This document shows, in pieces, positions 8,598 through 17,200 of a DNA stretch of 64,000 bases. The first letter of the stretch is position 1; each line of letters opens with the position of its first letter. The position numbers were made by a program, and so were the translations under genes. Source of the DNA: JAVSMW01 sp032027005. GTDB lineage: Bacteria; Bacillota; Thermincolia; Thermincolales; UBA2595. Under the pieces are notes generated by a model. That model saw only the letters and a list, made by a program, of their open reading frames with translations. It ran no database searches and was not told the origin of the DNA. Location: contig JAVSMW010000013.1 of assembly GCA_032027005.1 (NCBI GenBank), forward strand, positions 58,429-122,428, in the 5' to 3' direction.

Positions 8598-10010
8598 TTA
8601 TTCGAGCAGAAACTTGCTTTGGCTGTCAGGTGTTGGAATTTCAGTGGGATAATCATTATTAAAACAAGCTGTACAGAAGGTCCCGTGATTTATATCTTTG
8701 CCAAATACCTTCAATAAACCTTCCAGGCTGAGGTAATGGAGCCCGTCGGCGCCGATAAAATTACGGATTTCTTCCACCGACATCCGGGCAGCAATCAATT
8801 CCTTTCTGGCTGAAGTGTCAACACCATAGTAGCAGGGATGTAGAATAGGTGGTGAACTGACACACATATGCACCTCTTTAGCCCCGGCATCCCGCACCAT
8901 TTTCACCATTTTGCCGCTGGTCGTCCCGCGCACGATGGAATCATCCACCATTAACACTTTTTTGTCCCGCAGAACATTTTTGATGGGGTTAAGCTTCAGC
9001 CTTACGGCAAGTTCCCGCATTTCCTGATTAGGCTGGATAAAAGTCCGGCCGATATAACGGTTTTTCATCAGGCCCTCTTCAAAAGGTATCCCTGCCTCCT
9101 CGGCATAACCTCTGGCTGCTGCTGTCCCTGAATCCGGCACTGAAATGACGATATCTACGTCAACAGGATATTCTCTGGCCAGCTGGCGCCCCATCTCCCG
9201 GCGCACCTGGCTGACCTGAAAACCGTCCATGATGCTGTCCGGACGGGCCAGGTATATATACTCAAATACACAAAGAGCCTGCTTAGCGGCAGCCATTTTT
9301 TTGATTGAATTGACTCCCTGGGCGTCTATAATAACAATTTCCCCTGGTTCCACATCCCGAATGAGTTCTGCGCCAACAGTATCGAGGGCACAGGATTCAG
9401 AAGCCAGCACATAGGCGTCTCCCAACTTCCCAAGACAAAGAGGGCGCATGCCCAAGGGGTCCCTGACTCCAATCAGCTTGTCCTCTGTCATCACGACAAG
9501 AGAATATGCCCCCTTGATATCAACCATGCACTTTAATAATGCGTCTTCGATTTTGCTCTGTCCATACCTGGCAATAAGGTTAACAATAGCCTCACTGTCA
9601 TTGGTGGTCTGGAACACAGAGCCTCCGGAGGTCAAAGTACTTCTAAGCTCGGCGATGTTGGTAAGATTTCCGTTGTGAGCCAAGGCTATCATGCCCTTTG
9701 CATAATAAGCCACCAGCGGCTGAGCATTTACCACCAGACTGGAGCCTGTGGTGGAATACCGAACATGTCCAATGGCCATACTGCCCTTCATCCTGGCCAA
9801 TACATCTTCCGCAAACACCTCAGGGACAAGGCCCATATTTTTATGCAGCTTTATGCCCTGACCGTCTGTAACAGCTATCCCGGCGCTCTCCTGACCACGA
9901 TGCTGGAGTGCATATAATCCGTAATAAGTCAGCCGGGAAACGTCCAGGCCAGGTCCGTAGATACCGAAAACCCCGCATTCGTCTTTGGGTTTATCGGAAA
10001 AATTGAACAT
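8598..10010 (-). CDS. purF: Amidophosphoribosyltransferase PurF
   Basis: Commits PRPP to purine synthesis by transferring ammonia from glutamine. A short propeptide precedes the nucleophile Cys in DECGVFGIYG (Cys12), so this is the self-processing Bacillus-type enzyme. The glutaminase domain shows GHVRYSTTGSS and AHNGNLTN. The C-terminal phosphoribosyltransferase domain carries the PRPP loop VLMVDDSIVRGTTS, and the cysteines near 390-450 (HPCYYG, CTACF) fit the iron-sulfur form. 470 residues. GCGGAGGA precedes the ATG. PRPP is both its substrate and the likely ligand of the operon's riboswitch. Confidence 0.96.
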   Translation of the reverse strand: MFNFSDKPKDECGVFGIYGPGLDVSRLTYYGLYALQHRGQESAGIAVTDGQGIKLHKNMGLVPEVFAEDVLARMKGSMAIGHVRYSTTGSSLVVNAQPLVAYYAKGMIALAHNGNLTNIAELRSTLTSGGSVFQTTNDSEAIVNLIARYGQSKIEDALLKCMVDIKGAYSLVVMTEDKLIGVRDPLGMRPLCLGKLGDAYVLASESCALDTVGAELIRDVEPGEIVIIDAQGVNSIKKMAAAKQALCVFEYIYLARPDSIMDGFQVSQVRREMGRQLAREYPVDVDIVISVPDSGTAAARGYAEEAGIPFEEGLMKNRYIGRTFIQPNQEMRELAVRLKLNPIKNVLRDKKVLMVDDSIVRGTTSGKMVKMVRDAGAKEVHMCVSSPPILHPCYYGVDTSARKELIAARMSVEEIRNFIGADGLHYLSLEGLLKVFGKDINHGTFCTACFNNDYPTEIPTPDSQSKFLLE

Positions 10011-10053
10011 TTTATTTTCCTCCGCCCTTCTTGGTGTAGTGGTGAGTGTCCAC

Positions 10054-10764
10054 TCAATTGGTCAGTCTTTTCAGAACTTCCTGGTAAGCCTCTTCCACAT
10101 TGCCTAAATCCCGGCGGAACCTGTCTTTATCAAGTTTCTCCTTGGTTTCCACATCCCAGAACCGGCATGTGTCAGGTGAAATCTCATCAGCAAGGATTAC
10201 CTCACCCTTGTGCACACCAAACTCCAGTTTGAAATCAATTAAATCAATTTTCTTATCCTTTAGATAAGCCCGCAGGATATCGTTTACCTTGAGGGCAATC
10301 CCGGCAATTTTATTCATCTGCTCAGGAGTGGCCAAATCCAGTGTTTGAATGTGGTAATCATTAATCAGGGGGTCACCCAAAGCATCGTCTTTGTAATAAT
10401 ACTCTAAAACAGTTTTGGGCAGCATCGTTCCTTCTGCCAGGCCAAGCCTCTTGGCCAAAGACCCGGCGGCAATGTTCCGTACAACAACTTCGACCAGAAT
10501 AATTTTGACAGCCTTAACAATCTGTTCTCTGTCATTAACCTGCTTGACCAGGTGGGTAATAATCCCCTCCCGCTCCAACAGATTGAAAAAATGTGCAGAA
10601 ATTTTATTGTTCAGCACACCTTTGTTCATGATGGTCCCTTTTTTCTCCCCGTTAAAAGCAGTGGCATCATCTTTATATTCGATCCAGTACAGGTCAGGAT
10701 CACTGGTCTTAAAAACCTTCTTCGCTTTGCCCTCATAAAGCTGATCGAGTTTTTGAATATCCAT
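10054..10764 (-). CDS. purC: SAICAR synthetase PurC
   Basis: Phosphoribosylaminoimidazole-succinocarboxamide synthase joins aspartate to CAIR with ATP. Visible are LYEGKAKKVF at residues 9-18, KDDATAFNGEKKG, VEVVVRNIAAGSLAKRLG, and the signature LIDFKLEFG followed by LADEISPDTCRFWD. The length of 236 is typical of the short bacterial form. TAAGGAGG precedes the ATG at 10764. It is separated from purB by a 113-nt gap filled by heptad repeats that face each other as an inverted pair. Confidence 0.96.
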   Translation of the reverse strand: MDIQKLDQLYEGKAKKVFKTSDPDLYWIEYKDDATAFNGEKKGTIMNKGVLNNKISAHFFNLLEREGIITHLVKQVNDREQIVKAVKIILVEVVVRNIAAGSLAKRLGLAEGTMLPKTVLEYYYKDDALGDPLINDYHIQTLDLATPEQMNKIAGIALKVNDILRAYLKDKKIDLIDFKLEFGVHKGEVILADEISPDTCRFWDVETKEKLDKDRFRRDLGNVEEAYQEVLKRLTN

Positions 10765-10789
10765 TATTGATTCCTCCTTAAATAGTGTT

Positions 10790-10874
10790 GAGGAGGAGTG
10801 GGGAGTGGGGAGTGAGGAGGTCGAGATTCATTTCACTCTGTACTCCCCACTCTCCACTCTCCACTCTCCACTCG
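10790..10874. repeat. Inverted heptad repeat between purB and purC
   Basis: AGGAGTGGGGAGTGGGGAGTG at 10794-10814 is followed, about 30 nt later, by four to five copies of the complementary unit (CTCCACT) at 10843-10874. The arms can pair as an RNA hairpin inside the operon transcript, which could alter expression of genes downstream of purB. That effect is inference. Confidence 0.7.
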
Positions 10875-10877
10875 TTT

Positions 10878-12170
10878 TTACATTCCAAACCGTGCAAAAA
10901 TCATGTCCACATGTCTTAAGAACCATTTATAATCAAAGACTTCATTGAGGTCCTGTGCGGAAATCAATTCTGTGACTTCTTTATCTGCCAGCAGTAAATC
11001 TATGAAGTTCTGTTTGGTGGCCCAGACCTCCATGGCGTTGCGCTGGACCAGTTCATAAGCCCGTTCCCGCAAAATGCCTTTGTCCACTAAGGCCAGAAGA
11101 AGTCTGCCTGAATAAATCAGCCCTCTGGTCTTGTTCATGTTTTCCAGCATAGCCTCGGGATAAACAAGCAGGTTGTCGATTACCCGGGTCAGCAGGTGCA
11201 GCATATAATCCAGCAGAATGGTGCTGTCCGGCACGATAACCCTTTCCACCGAAGAATGGGAAATGTCCCGTTCGTGCCATAAAGCTACATTTTCCATGGC
11301 GGCCAGGGCATTTCCCCGCAAAACCCGGGCCAGACCGGAAATTCGTTCATTAGTTATAGGATTGCGCTTATGGGGCATTGCCGAGGAGCCTTTCTGTCCT
11401 TTGCCAAAGTATTCTTCAGCTTCCCTGATGTCCGTCCGTTGTAAGTTCCTGAGTTCAGTGGCAATCTTCTCCAGGGTGGCACCGATTACAGCAATGGTTG
11501 ACATATATTCGGCGTGGCGGTCCCGCTGAATAACCTGAGTCGCGATCGATGCCGGCTTTAACCCGAGTTTGGCGCAGATTCTGGCTTCCACCTCAGGGTT
11601 AATATTGGCGTAGGTGCCTACGGCCCCGGAGACCTTGCCCACACTGACACTCTCGATGGCCCGCTGTAGGCGTTCAATGTTGCGGTCAGTTTCCGCCAGC
11701 CACAACAGCATCTTCATGCCAAAAGTCATCGGTTCAGCATGAATTCCATGGGTGCGGCCAATCATTGGCGTATATTTATAGGCTTTGGCTTTGTCCACCA
11801 GCTTTTCTCTTAACACCTGCAGTTTCCCCAGAAGGTGCTCCCCGGCCTCTTTCATCAAAAGGCAGAGAGCCGTATCTCCCACATCGGAAGATGTCATCCC
11901 CAGGTGGACATACTTGGAGTCTTCGCCCACATATTCAGCAACACAGGTCAGAAAAGCAATCACATCATGATTGGTGACGGCTTCGATTTCTTCTATTCTC
12001 TTCACATCAAAGCCGGCCTTCTCCCTGATGTTTTTGGCAGCTTCTTCAGGAATCTCGCCCAATTCAGCCATCGCCTCAGCTGCTGCGATCTCTACATCCA
12101 GCCATTTGCGATACTTGTTTTCCAAATCCCATATCCGGCCCATTTCCGGCCTGGTGTAACGGTCGATCAT
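10878..12170 (-). CDS. purB: Adenylosuccinate lyase PurB
   Basis: Fumarase/aspartase superfamily enzyme acting twice: it splits SAICAR in the IMP pathway and adenylosuccinate in AMP synthesis. Visible are RYTRPEMGRIWD at the start, TSSDVGDTAL, GRTHGIHAEP with the general acid His, and the signature loop KGSSAMPHKRNP with the catalytic Ser. I chose the ATG at 12170 (MIDRYTRPEM) because AGGAGGG lies 8 nt upstream. A longer reading frame from 12236 only translates heptad repeat DNA. About 430 residues, normal. A 265-nt gap with a repeat element separates it from purE. Confidence 0.96.
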   Translation of the reverse strand: MIDRYTRPEMGRIWDLENKYRKWLDVEIAAAEAMAELGEIPEEAAKNIREKAGFDVKRIEEIEAVTNHDVIAFLTCVAEYVGEDSKYVHLGMTSSDVGDTALCLLMKEAGEHLLGKLQVLREKLVDKAKAYKYTPMIGRTHGIHAEPMTFGMKMLLWLAETDRNIERLQRAIESVSVGKVSGAVGTYANINPEVEARICAKLGLKPASIATQVIQRDRHAEYMSTIAVIGATLEKIATELRNLQRTDIREAEEYFGKGQKGSSAMPHKRNPITNERISGLARVLRGNALAAMENVALWHERDISHSSVERVIVPDSTILLDYMLHLLTRVIDNLLVYPEAMLENMNKTRGLIYSGRLLLALVDKGILRERAYELVQRNAMEVWATKQNFIDLLLADKEVTELISAQDLNEVFDYKWFLRHVDMIFARFGM

Positions 12171-12190
12171 AAACATAACCCTCCTAAATA

Positions 12191-12215
12191 AGTGGTGAGT
12201 GGGGAGTGGGGAGTG
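12191..12215. repeat. Heptad repeat tract upstream of purB
   Basis: GTGGTGAGTGGGGAGTGGGGAGTG, three copies of the GAGTGGG unit, starting about 20 nt before the purB start codon and so inside the operon leader. Confidence 0.75.
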
Positions 12216-12244
12216 ATGGTAAAAAACAAAAGACAATTACTACA

Positions 12245-12404
12245 TACCACAGAGGTCACAGAGACACAGAGAAAGGCTAAATCCAACATTATTATTTCTA
12301 ACAGATAACGACGTTGATAGAATAACAACAGAGGGTTAATACACAACTTTGGACAAAAGTAGTTTACGAGTTAGCAGTCTGTCTCTGTGCTCTCTGTGGC
12401 ATAT
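12245..12404. repeat. MITE-like element with ACCACAGAG terminal inverted repeats
   Basis: TACCACAGAGGTCACAGAGA at 12245 reappears inverted as TCTCTGTGCTCTCTGTGGCA at about 12382-12401, enclosing about 105 bp of AT-rich DNA without an ORF. One-armed relatives occur at 49051 and 55012. Similar ACCACAGAG-rich sequences are scattered through many unrelated bacterial genomes (from memory). It lies between purE and purB without breaking a gene. Confidence 0.6.
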
Positions 12405-12435
12405 TTCCCCCCCTACGAATTCGGCAAGATTTTTC

Positions 12436-12954
12436 CTACTTCCCCGCGAGATACCCTTCAAATCCCTGAGCCTCCAGCTTCTCTGCTTTGGCAGTTACTT
12501 CATCGGCAAGCTGCTGTTTGTATGCTTTTAGTTTGTCCCGGAGTTCGGGGTATTTTACACTGAGTATTTGGGCGGCGCAGATGCCGGCGTTTTTGGCTCC
12601 GTTAATAGCCATGGTGGCCACAGGGATCCCCGGGGGCATTTGGACAATGGCATATAATGCATCTGTACCGGCCAGGGCACCTGACTGGATGGGCACACCG
12701 ATGACCGGCAGGGTGGTAAAGGCCGCTATTACACCAGGCAGATGAGCAGCCATGCCGGCAGCGGCAATAATCACTTCCAAGCCCCGCTCCTCAGCTGTTT
12801 TGGCATATTGAGCAGTTTTATCCGGCACCCGGTGGGCAGAAGAAATTACAACTTCTACACCAATCCCAAACTGTTTAAGAATATCTGCCGCAGCCTTCAT
12901 CACCGGCAGATCAGAATCACTTCCCATGACAATACCTACTTGAGCATTAGGCAT
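12436..12954 (-). CDS. purE: N5-CAIR mutase PurE
   Basis: Makes CAIR, the carboxylation step of purine synthesis. Visible are VGIVMGSDSDLPVM (the CAIR-binding GSDSD loop), SAHRVPDKT and AAGMAAHLPGV. I chose the ATG at 12954 because GGAGGTC precedes it at 6 nt. About 172 residues. No purK is found in the window, so either it lies elsewhere or this enzyme uses free carbon dioxide as class II PurE does; I cannot separate these by eye. First gene after the riboswitch. Confidence 0.93.
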   Translation of the reverse strand: MPNAQVGIVMGSDSDLPVMKAAADILKQFGIGVEVVISSAHRVPDKTAQYAKTAEERGLEVIIAAAGMAAHLPGVIAAFTTLPVIGVPIQSGALAGTDALYAIVQMPPGIPVATMAINGAKNAGICAAQILSVKYPELRDKLKAYKQQLADEVTAKAEKLEAQGFEGYLAGK

Positions 12955-12971
12955 GTTTTTGACCTCCAATT

Positions 12972-13035
12972 GAAAAAAATAAACGAACCCAGGCAGGCAG
13001 ATTTCATCTAATCGAGTGAAACCTACCCGTCTGGG
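12972..13035 (-). terminator. Regulated terminator of the purine riboswitch
   Basis: On the minus strand CCCAGACGGGTAGGTTTCA pairs with TGAAATCTGCCTGCCTGGG (13035-12988) and is followed by a T-rich tract ending just before the purE ribosome site. Its 5' arm is the same CCCAGACGGG that closes the aptamer, so the two folds are mutually exclusive. That is the design of a transcription-attenuation switch. Confidence 0.85.
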
Positions 13036-13130
13036 CTTTTATCCCATCGGTGTAGTGCTTGGCAACACCTGTACCACTTGGACCGAGCCCAGTATGACCT
13101 GGTGGAACCCTAGGTACACTTTCCCTCATG
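13024..13130 (-). promoter_or_regulatory. ykkC-class riboswitch, probably PRPP-sensing
   Basis: The minus-strand leader carries the ykkC core: CCTAGGGTTCC at about 13115-13105, CGGTCC at about 13085-13080, then ACACCGATGGGATAAAAGCCC at about 13051-13031. GGGATAAAAGCCC is the most distinctive block. The ykkC family senses guanidine (subtype 1), ppGpp (2a) or PRPP (2b); the PRPP subtype sits before purine genes in Firmicutes, as here before purE. In described PRPP switches the ligand prevents termination and turns the genes on. The class is clear from sequence; the ligand is inferred from position. Confidence 0.85.
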
Positions 13131-13173
13131 CACGGGAAACATCCCGAAAAACGAGATATTTTTTTATATTTAA

Positions 13174-13202
13174 ATCTTAACAAGACAGGCCTTCCGTGTC
13201 AA
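13174..13202 (-). promoter_or_regulatory. Promoter of the purEBCFMNHD operon
   Basis: Minus strand TTGACA (13202-13197), a 17-nt spacer, and TAAGAT (13179-13174). Transcription would start near 13167, about 35 nt before the riboswitch aptamer. Confidence 0.75.
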
Positions 13203-13296
13203 GGGCAAAGGGTTATTCAATAGTCATTCAATTGCCAAAATACTTAAAAGTGACCAGTTCCACGGTACGGCTCATCACCACACACTCGATTTCGAG

Positions 13297-13698
13297 TTAT
13301 GATTTAATCCAGTTTTCTATTCTCAGTCTCTCTACTCTTTCAAAATGTTTTACATTATTTGTAACAAGAATACACTCATTCACCAGGGCTATAGCAGCGA
13401 TTAAAATATCAAAATCATCTAGCATCTTGCCCTGTGATTTCAAGCTTGCCTTAACCTTCGCATATGTATCAACACAATCTTTGTCAAGATCCAAGGTATT
13501 CAAAGATGATTCAAATTCTTTAACTCTCTGCAAATTATCTTCAACATTCGCTGAGTTATATGCGCCATATTGAAGTTCAGCAAGCGTAATGATAGATATT
13601 GCAATGTCATCGCTATTCAAGCAAAGCATCTTATTCATTATTTCCTGTCTACCCTTAAGCCAATAAATACAAATGTTTGTATCCAGGAGATATATCAT
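13297..13698 (-). CDS. vapC: VapC-type PIN-domain ribonuclease toxin
   Basis: A 133-residue PIN-domain protein. The acidic metal-binding residues are visible in YLLDTNICIYWLKG (Asp6), LAELQYGAY (Glu41) and LDDFDILIAAIAL (aspartates near 94-97), with LVTNNVKHFERV toward the end, which matches VapC toxins that cut tRNA or rRNA. Its ATG overlaps the antitoxin stop by 4 nt, the usual arrangement. The pair sits between purL and the purE operon and splits what are otherwise purine genes, suggesting insertion there. Confidence 0.9.
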   Translation of the reverse strand: MIYLLDTNICIYWLKGRQEIMNKMLCLNSDDIAISIITLAELQYGAYNSANVEDNLQRVKEFESSLNTLDLDKDCVDTYAKVKASLKSQGKMLDDFDILIAAIALVNECILVTNNVKHFERVERLRIENWIKS

Positions 13699-13943
13699 AA
13701 GACAATTTCATCATTTCTGGATACTCTTGCACTATATATTTCGTTAAGTATTTCTTCCGGCGTTCTTTCATCTTGCCATGAGCCAAAAGTGCTCAATAAA
13801 CGCTCTTTTTTCAATTTTTTCTCGTTGATATTTTCTAGAAAAACAACTAGCACCTTTGCTTTCCCTTTATAATTAATGTTTTCATTTAGCACTATCTTTC
13901 CATCACTATAGATACCTTCAATGGCGGATTTCACAGTGATCAC
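13695..13943 (-). CDS. vapB: VapB-type antitoxin
   Basis: An 82-residue protein encoded directly upstream of VapC with a 4-nt overlap, hence the antitoxin. The N-terminal half (VKSAIEGIYSDGKIVLNENINYKGKA) is beta-rich and resembles the small beta-barrel antitoxin families rather than a ribbon-helix-helix. The C-terminal part (RLLSTFGSWQDERTPEEILNEIYSAR) is the charged helix-loop that wraps the toxin in many VapBC pairs. Exact antitoxin family uncertain. Confidence 0.75.
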   Translation of the reverse strand: MITVKSAIEGIYSDGKIVLNENINYKGKAKVLVVFLENINEKKLKKERLLSTFGSWQDERTPEEILNEIYSARVSRNDEIVL

Positions 13944-14098
13944 ATCCTCTTTATAATTTCTTTATTCAATTATAACACATTATACAGATTCTTATAACAG
14001 CAATTATATTTGCACATATAACAAGGGATTTCAGCAAAATTTCTACTTTACATTTGTAATCAGTCGGCTAAAAAACTGCATGCAAAATTGATTATCAA

Positions 14099-14185
14099 CA
14101 GAGTTCTTAGCGTCAGGTGGAGTTTGGACTCCATCTGACGCTAAGAACTCGTTATCCAGGAGCTTAGCGGCGGTTAGCTATCGGA
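14099..14185 (-). repeat. Divergent copy of the two-hairpin 130-nt element
   Basis: Contains a near-perfect hairpin GTTCTTAGCGTCAGGTGGAGT / ACTCCATCTGACGCTAAGAAC and, on the minus strand, CCGATAGCTAACCGCCGCTAAG followed by CTCCTGGATAA. These correspond to CGATGGCTAATCGCCACTAAG and CCCCTGGATAA in the copies at 43437, 50637 and 55846, but in opposite orientation and without the inner hairpin. The 331-nt gap between vapB and purL holds no gene. Confidence 0.6.
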
Positions 14186-14256
14186 TAAATATGATCTTGC
14201 GTCAGGAGTTAGCTTTTGTCCGATTGTATCCCATTTTTTTATCCTGTTAGGTGCTT

Positions 14257-14277
14257 CTCTCCACCCACTCTCCACTA
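14257..14277. repeat. Heptad repeat remnant at the end of purL
   Basis: CTCCACCCACTCTCCACTAATT, two to three degenerate CTCCACT units directly next to the purL stop codon. Confidence 0.5.
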
Positions 14278-17200
14278 ATTAAAATACCTGATCCCGGCCT
14301 CAAATAACTTATGATCCTTGGCTCCCAGCACGTTCCTGCCCACATTAGTTCCTACCCGCTCCGAGTGGCCCATTTTACCCAGGATTCTGCCATCCGGGCT
14401 GGTAATTCCTTCAATAGCCTGCACTGAGCCATTAGGGTTATCGGCAATTTCATATGATGGATGGCCGTCGGCATTAACATATTGAGTTGCCACCTGGCCA
14501 TTGCGGATCAGGTTGTCTATGGCCTGGCCGCCGGCTACAAAACGACCCTCTCCGTGGGAAACCGGAATCATGAAAACATCGCCTACTTTAATATTGTTAA
14601 ACCACGGTGATAACGTAGAAACCACCTTGGTCCTGGCCATCCGTGAAACATGGCGGCCAATGGTATTAAAAGTTAAAGTAGGACACTCTTCTGTTATCTC
14701 CCGGATTTCCCCGTAAGGCACCAGGCCCAGCTTGATTAAAGCCTGGAATCCGTTACATATGCCAAGCATCAGGCCATCGCGGTTTTTCAGCAGGTCCATG
14801 ACTGCTTCTTTAACCTTGGGATTTCTGAACACAGTGGCGATAAATTTACCTGATCCGTCCGGTTCGTCCCCGGCACTGAACCCTCCCGGAATCATGACGA
14901 TTTGAGAATTTCTGATTCTTAAGGCCATTTCATCCAGAGATTCCTCGATTTCAGCGGACGTCAGGTTTCTAAATACCAGGGTATCTACAATTCCGCCGGC
15001 CTTTTCGAAAGCTCTGGCACTGTCATATTCGCAATTTGTCCCCGGGAAAACCGGAATAAATATTCTCGGTTTGGCCACAACTGCCGCCGGTTTCACAGTA
15101 CCCCGGCGATCATAGGCAATGCTCACCGGGCGGGTCGTAACAGGCTCAGTTTGCGTGGGGAATATCCCTTCCAAAGGTTCGGTCCAGGCAGCATAAGCCT
15201 CTTCAAGCCTGATTTCCGTTCCATCCACTGTAATAGCCGGCTCGGTCCGGGTATAGCCTAACAGCTTATAATCAACCAGGCCGAAGGCCTTGTCCAAATC
15301 AACAGATTCTTCAACTTCGAGGACCAGGGACCCCAGATCGGGAGTGAACAATGAATTGAGATCAACGTTTTCAAACTCTATGCCGATCATGTTGCCAAAA
15401 CTCATTTTTGTCACAGCCGCAGCCACTCCACCTGCCCTTACCGTTTGAGCAGCCAAAACATGTCCGGCTTCGATCAGCTCGGTTATCTTGGCAAAACCAC
15501 TCCTGGTTTTGGCAAAATCAGGCAGTTCATATTCATCTCTGACCAGCGGAACAAGGACAACCTTACTACCCGCCTGCTTAAACTCAGGAGAAAGGGCTTT
15601 TCTGACATCTGCCACATCAACCGCAAAGGCTGCAAGGGTCGGAGGTACATTAAGGTCTTTGAAGGTCCCGGACATACTGTCCTTGCCGCCGATAGCCGGA
15701 ATTCCCAGCTGCTTCTGGGCGAAAAAGGCTCCCAGCAGCGCACTGAAGGGTTTACCCCATTTGACCGGATCCTGGCCTAATTTTTCAAAATACTCCTGTA
15801 AAGTAAGCCTCACTCTCCGGTAACTGCCGCCTGCTGCCACAATTTTGGCCACCGCTTCCACCACCGCATATAAGGCCCCGTGAAAAGGGCTCCACTTTGC
15901 TAATTGCGGGTTGTAACCATATGTCATAATGGTTCCGGTAGTGGTATCCCCAGACAGGACCGGCAGTTTTGCCACCATCCCCTCTGCCGGGGTAGCCTGA
16001 TATTTCCCGCCAAAAGGCAGCAGCACTGACCCTGCGCCAATTGTACTGTCAAACCTTTCTACAAGTCCCTGCTGGCTGCATACATTAAGATCCCGCAAAT
16101 TAGTCAGCCAGGCCTTGGAGATGTGTTTATCCAGGCGGATCCGGACTTCATTTGAGACTGTCCGGAAATAATTTTGTCCTGCCTCAGGAGCAGAAACCTC
16201 CACACTGGTGTTCTGTTTGACCCCATTGGTATTCAGGAAATCCCGGCTGATGTCAACAATTGTCTGACCGCGCCATTTCATCCGCAGCCTGCGGCTGGAT
16301 GTCACCCGGGCTACCACCGTGGCCTCCAGGTTTTCTTGCGCGGCCAGCTGCATAAAACGTTCCGTGTTATCTTCAGCCACCACTACAGCCATCCGTTCCT
16401 GGGATTCTGAAATAGCCAGCTCAGTACCGTCCAGACCCTCATACTTTTTGGGTACCATATCAAGATTTATCTCAAGACCGTCTGTTAATTCACCTATGGC
16501 AACAGATACACCTCCGGCCCCGAAATCATTACATCTTTTGATCATGGTACTGACTTCAGGGTTCCTAAATAACCGCTGAATTTTTCTTTCCTCAGGAGGA
16601 TTTCCCTTCTGGACTTCAGCACCACATGTTAAAATGGATTCCTCATTGTGTTCCTTAGAGGAACCGGTAGCCCCTCCACAGCCATCCCGGCCCGTTCGGC
16701 CGCCAACTAAAATGACTGCATCACCCTCTACAGGGGTTTCCCTGACAACATTTCTTTTGGGTGCCGCTCCGATTACGGCGCCGATTTCCATCCTTTTGGC
16801 TACAAAACCTTCATCATATACTTCTGCTACCTGACCTGTAGCAAGGCCTATCTGGTTACCATAGGAACTGTATCCGCTGGCCGCACCTGTGGTGATTTTC
16901 CTCTGAGGCAGTTTCCCCGGCAGCGTATCCTCCACCTTGGTCCGGGGATCTCCGCTCCCGGTAACCCGCATAGCTTGGTACACATAGGACCTGCCTGAGA
17001 GGGGGTCTCTGATGGCACCCCCCAGACAGGTAGCCGCTCCGCCAAAAGGCTCTATTTCCGTTGGATGGTTATGGGTTTCGTTCTTAAACATGACCAGCCA
17101 TTTCTCGGCTGTTCCGTCAACATCCGCCTCAACTTCGATACTGCAGGCATTTATTTCATCAGACTCATCCAAATCGTCAAGGAGGCCCTTTTTACGCAGT

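Noticed and set aside
10878..12236. Longer purB start at 12236
   Set aside because: The added residues are translation of heptad repeats; AGGAGGG is placed correctly for 12170.
13020..13135. Guanine/adenine-type purine riboswitch before purE
   Set aside because: The three-way junction consensus with its two kissing loops is absent, while ykkC core blocks are clear.
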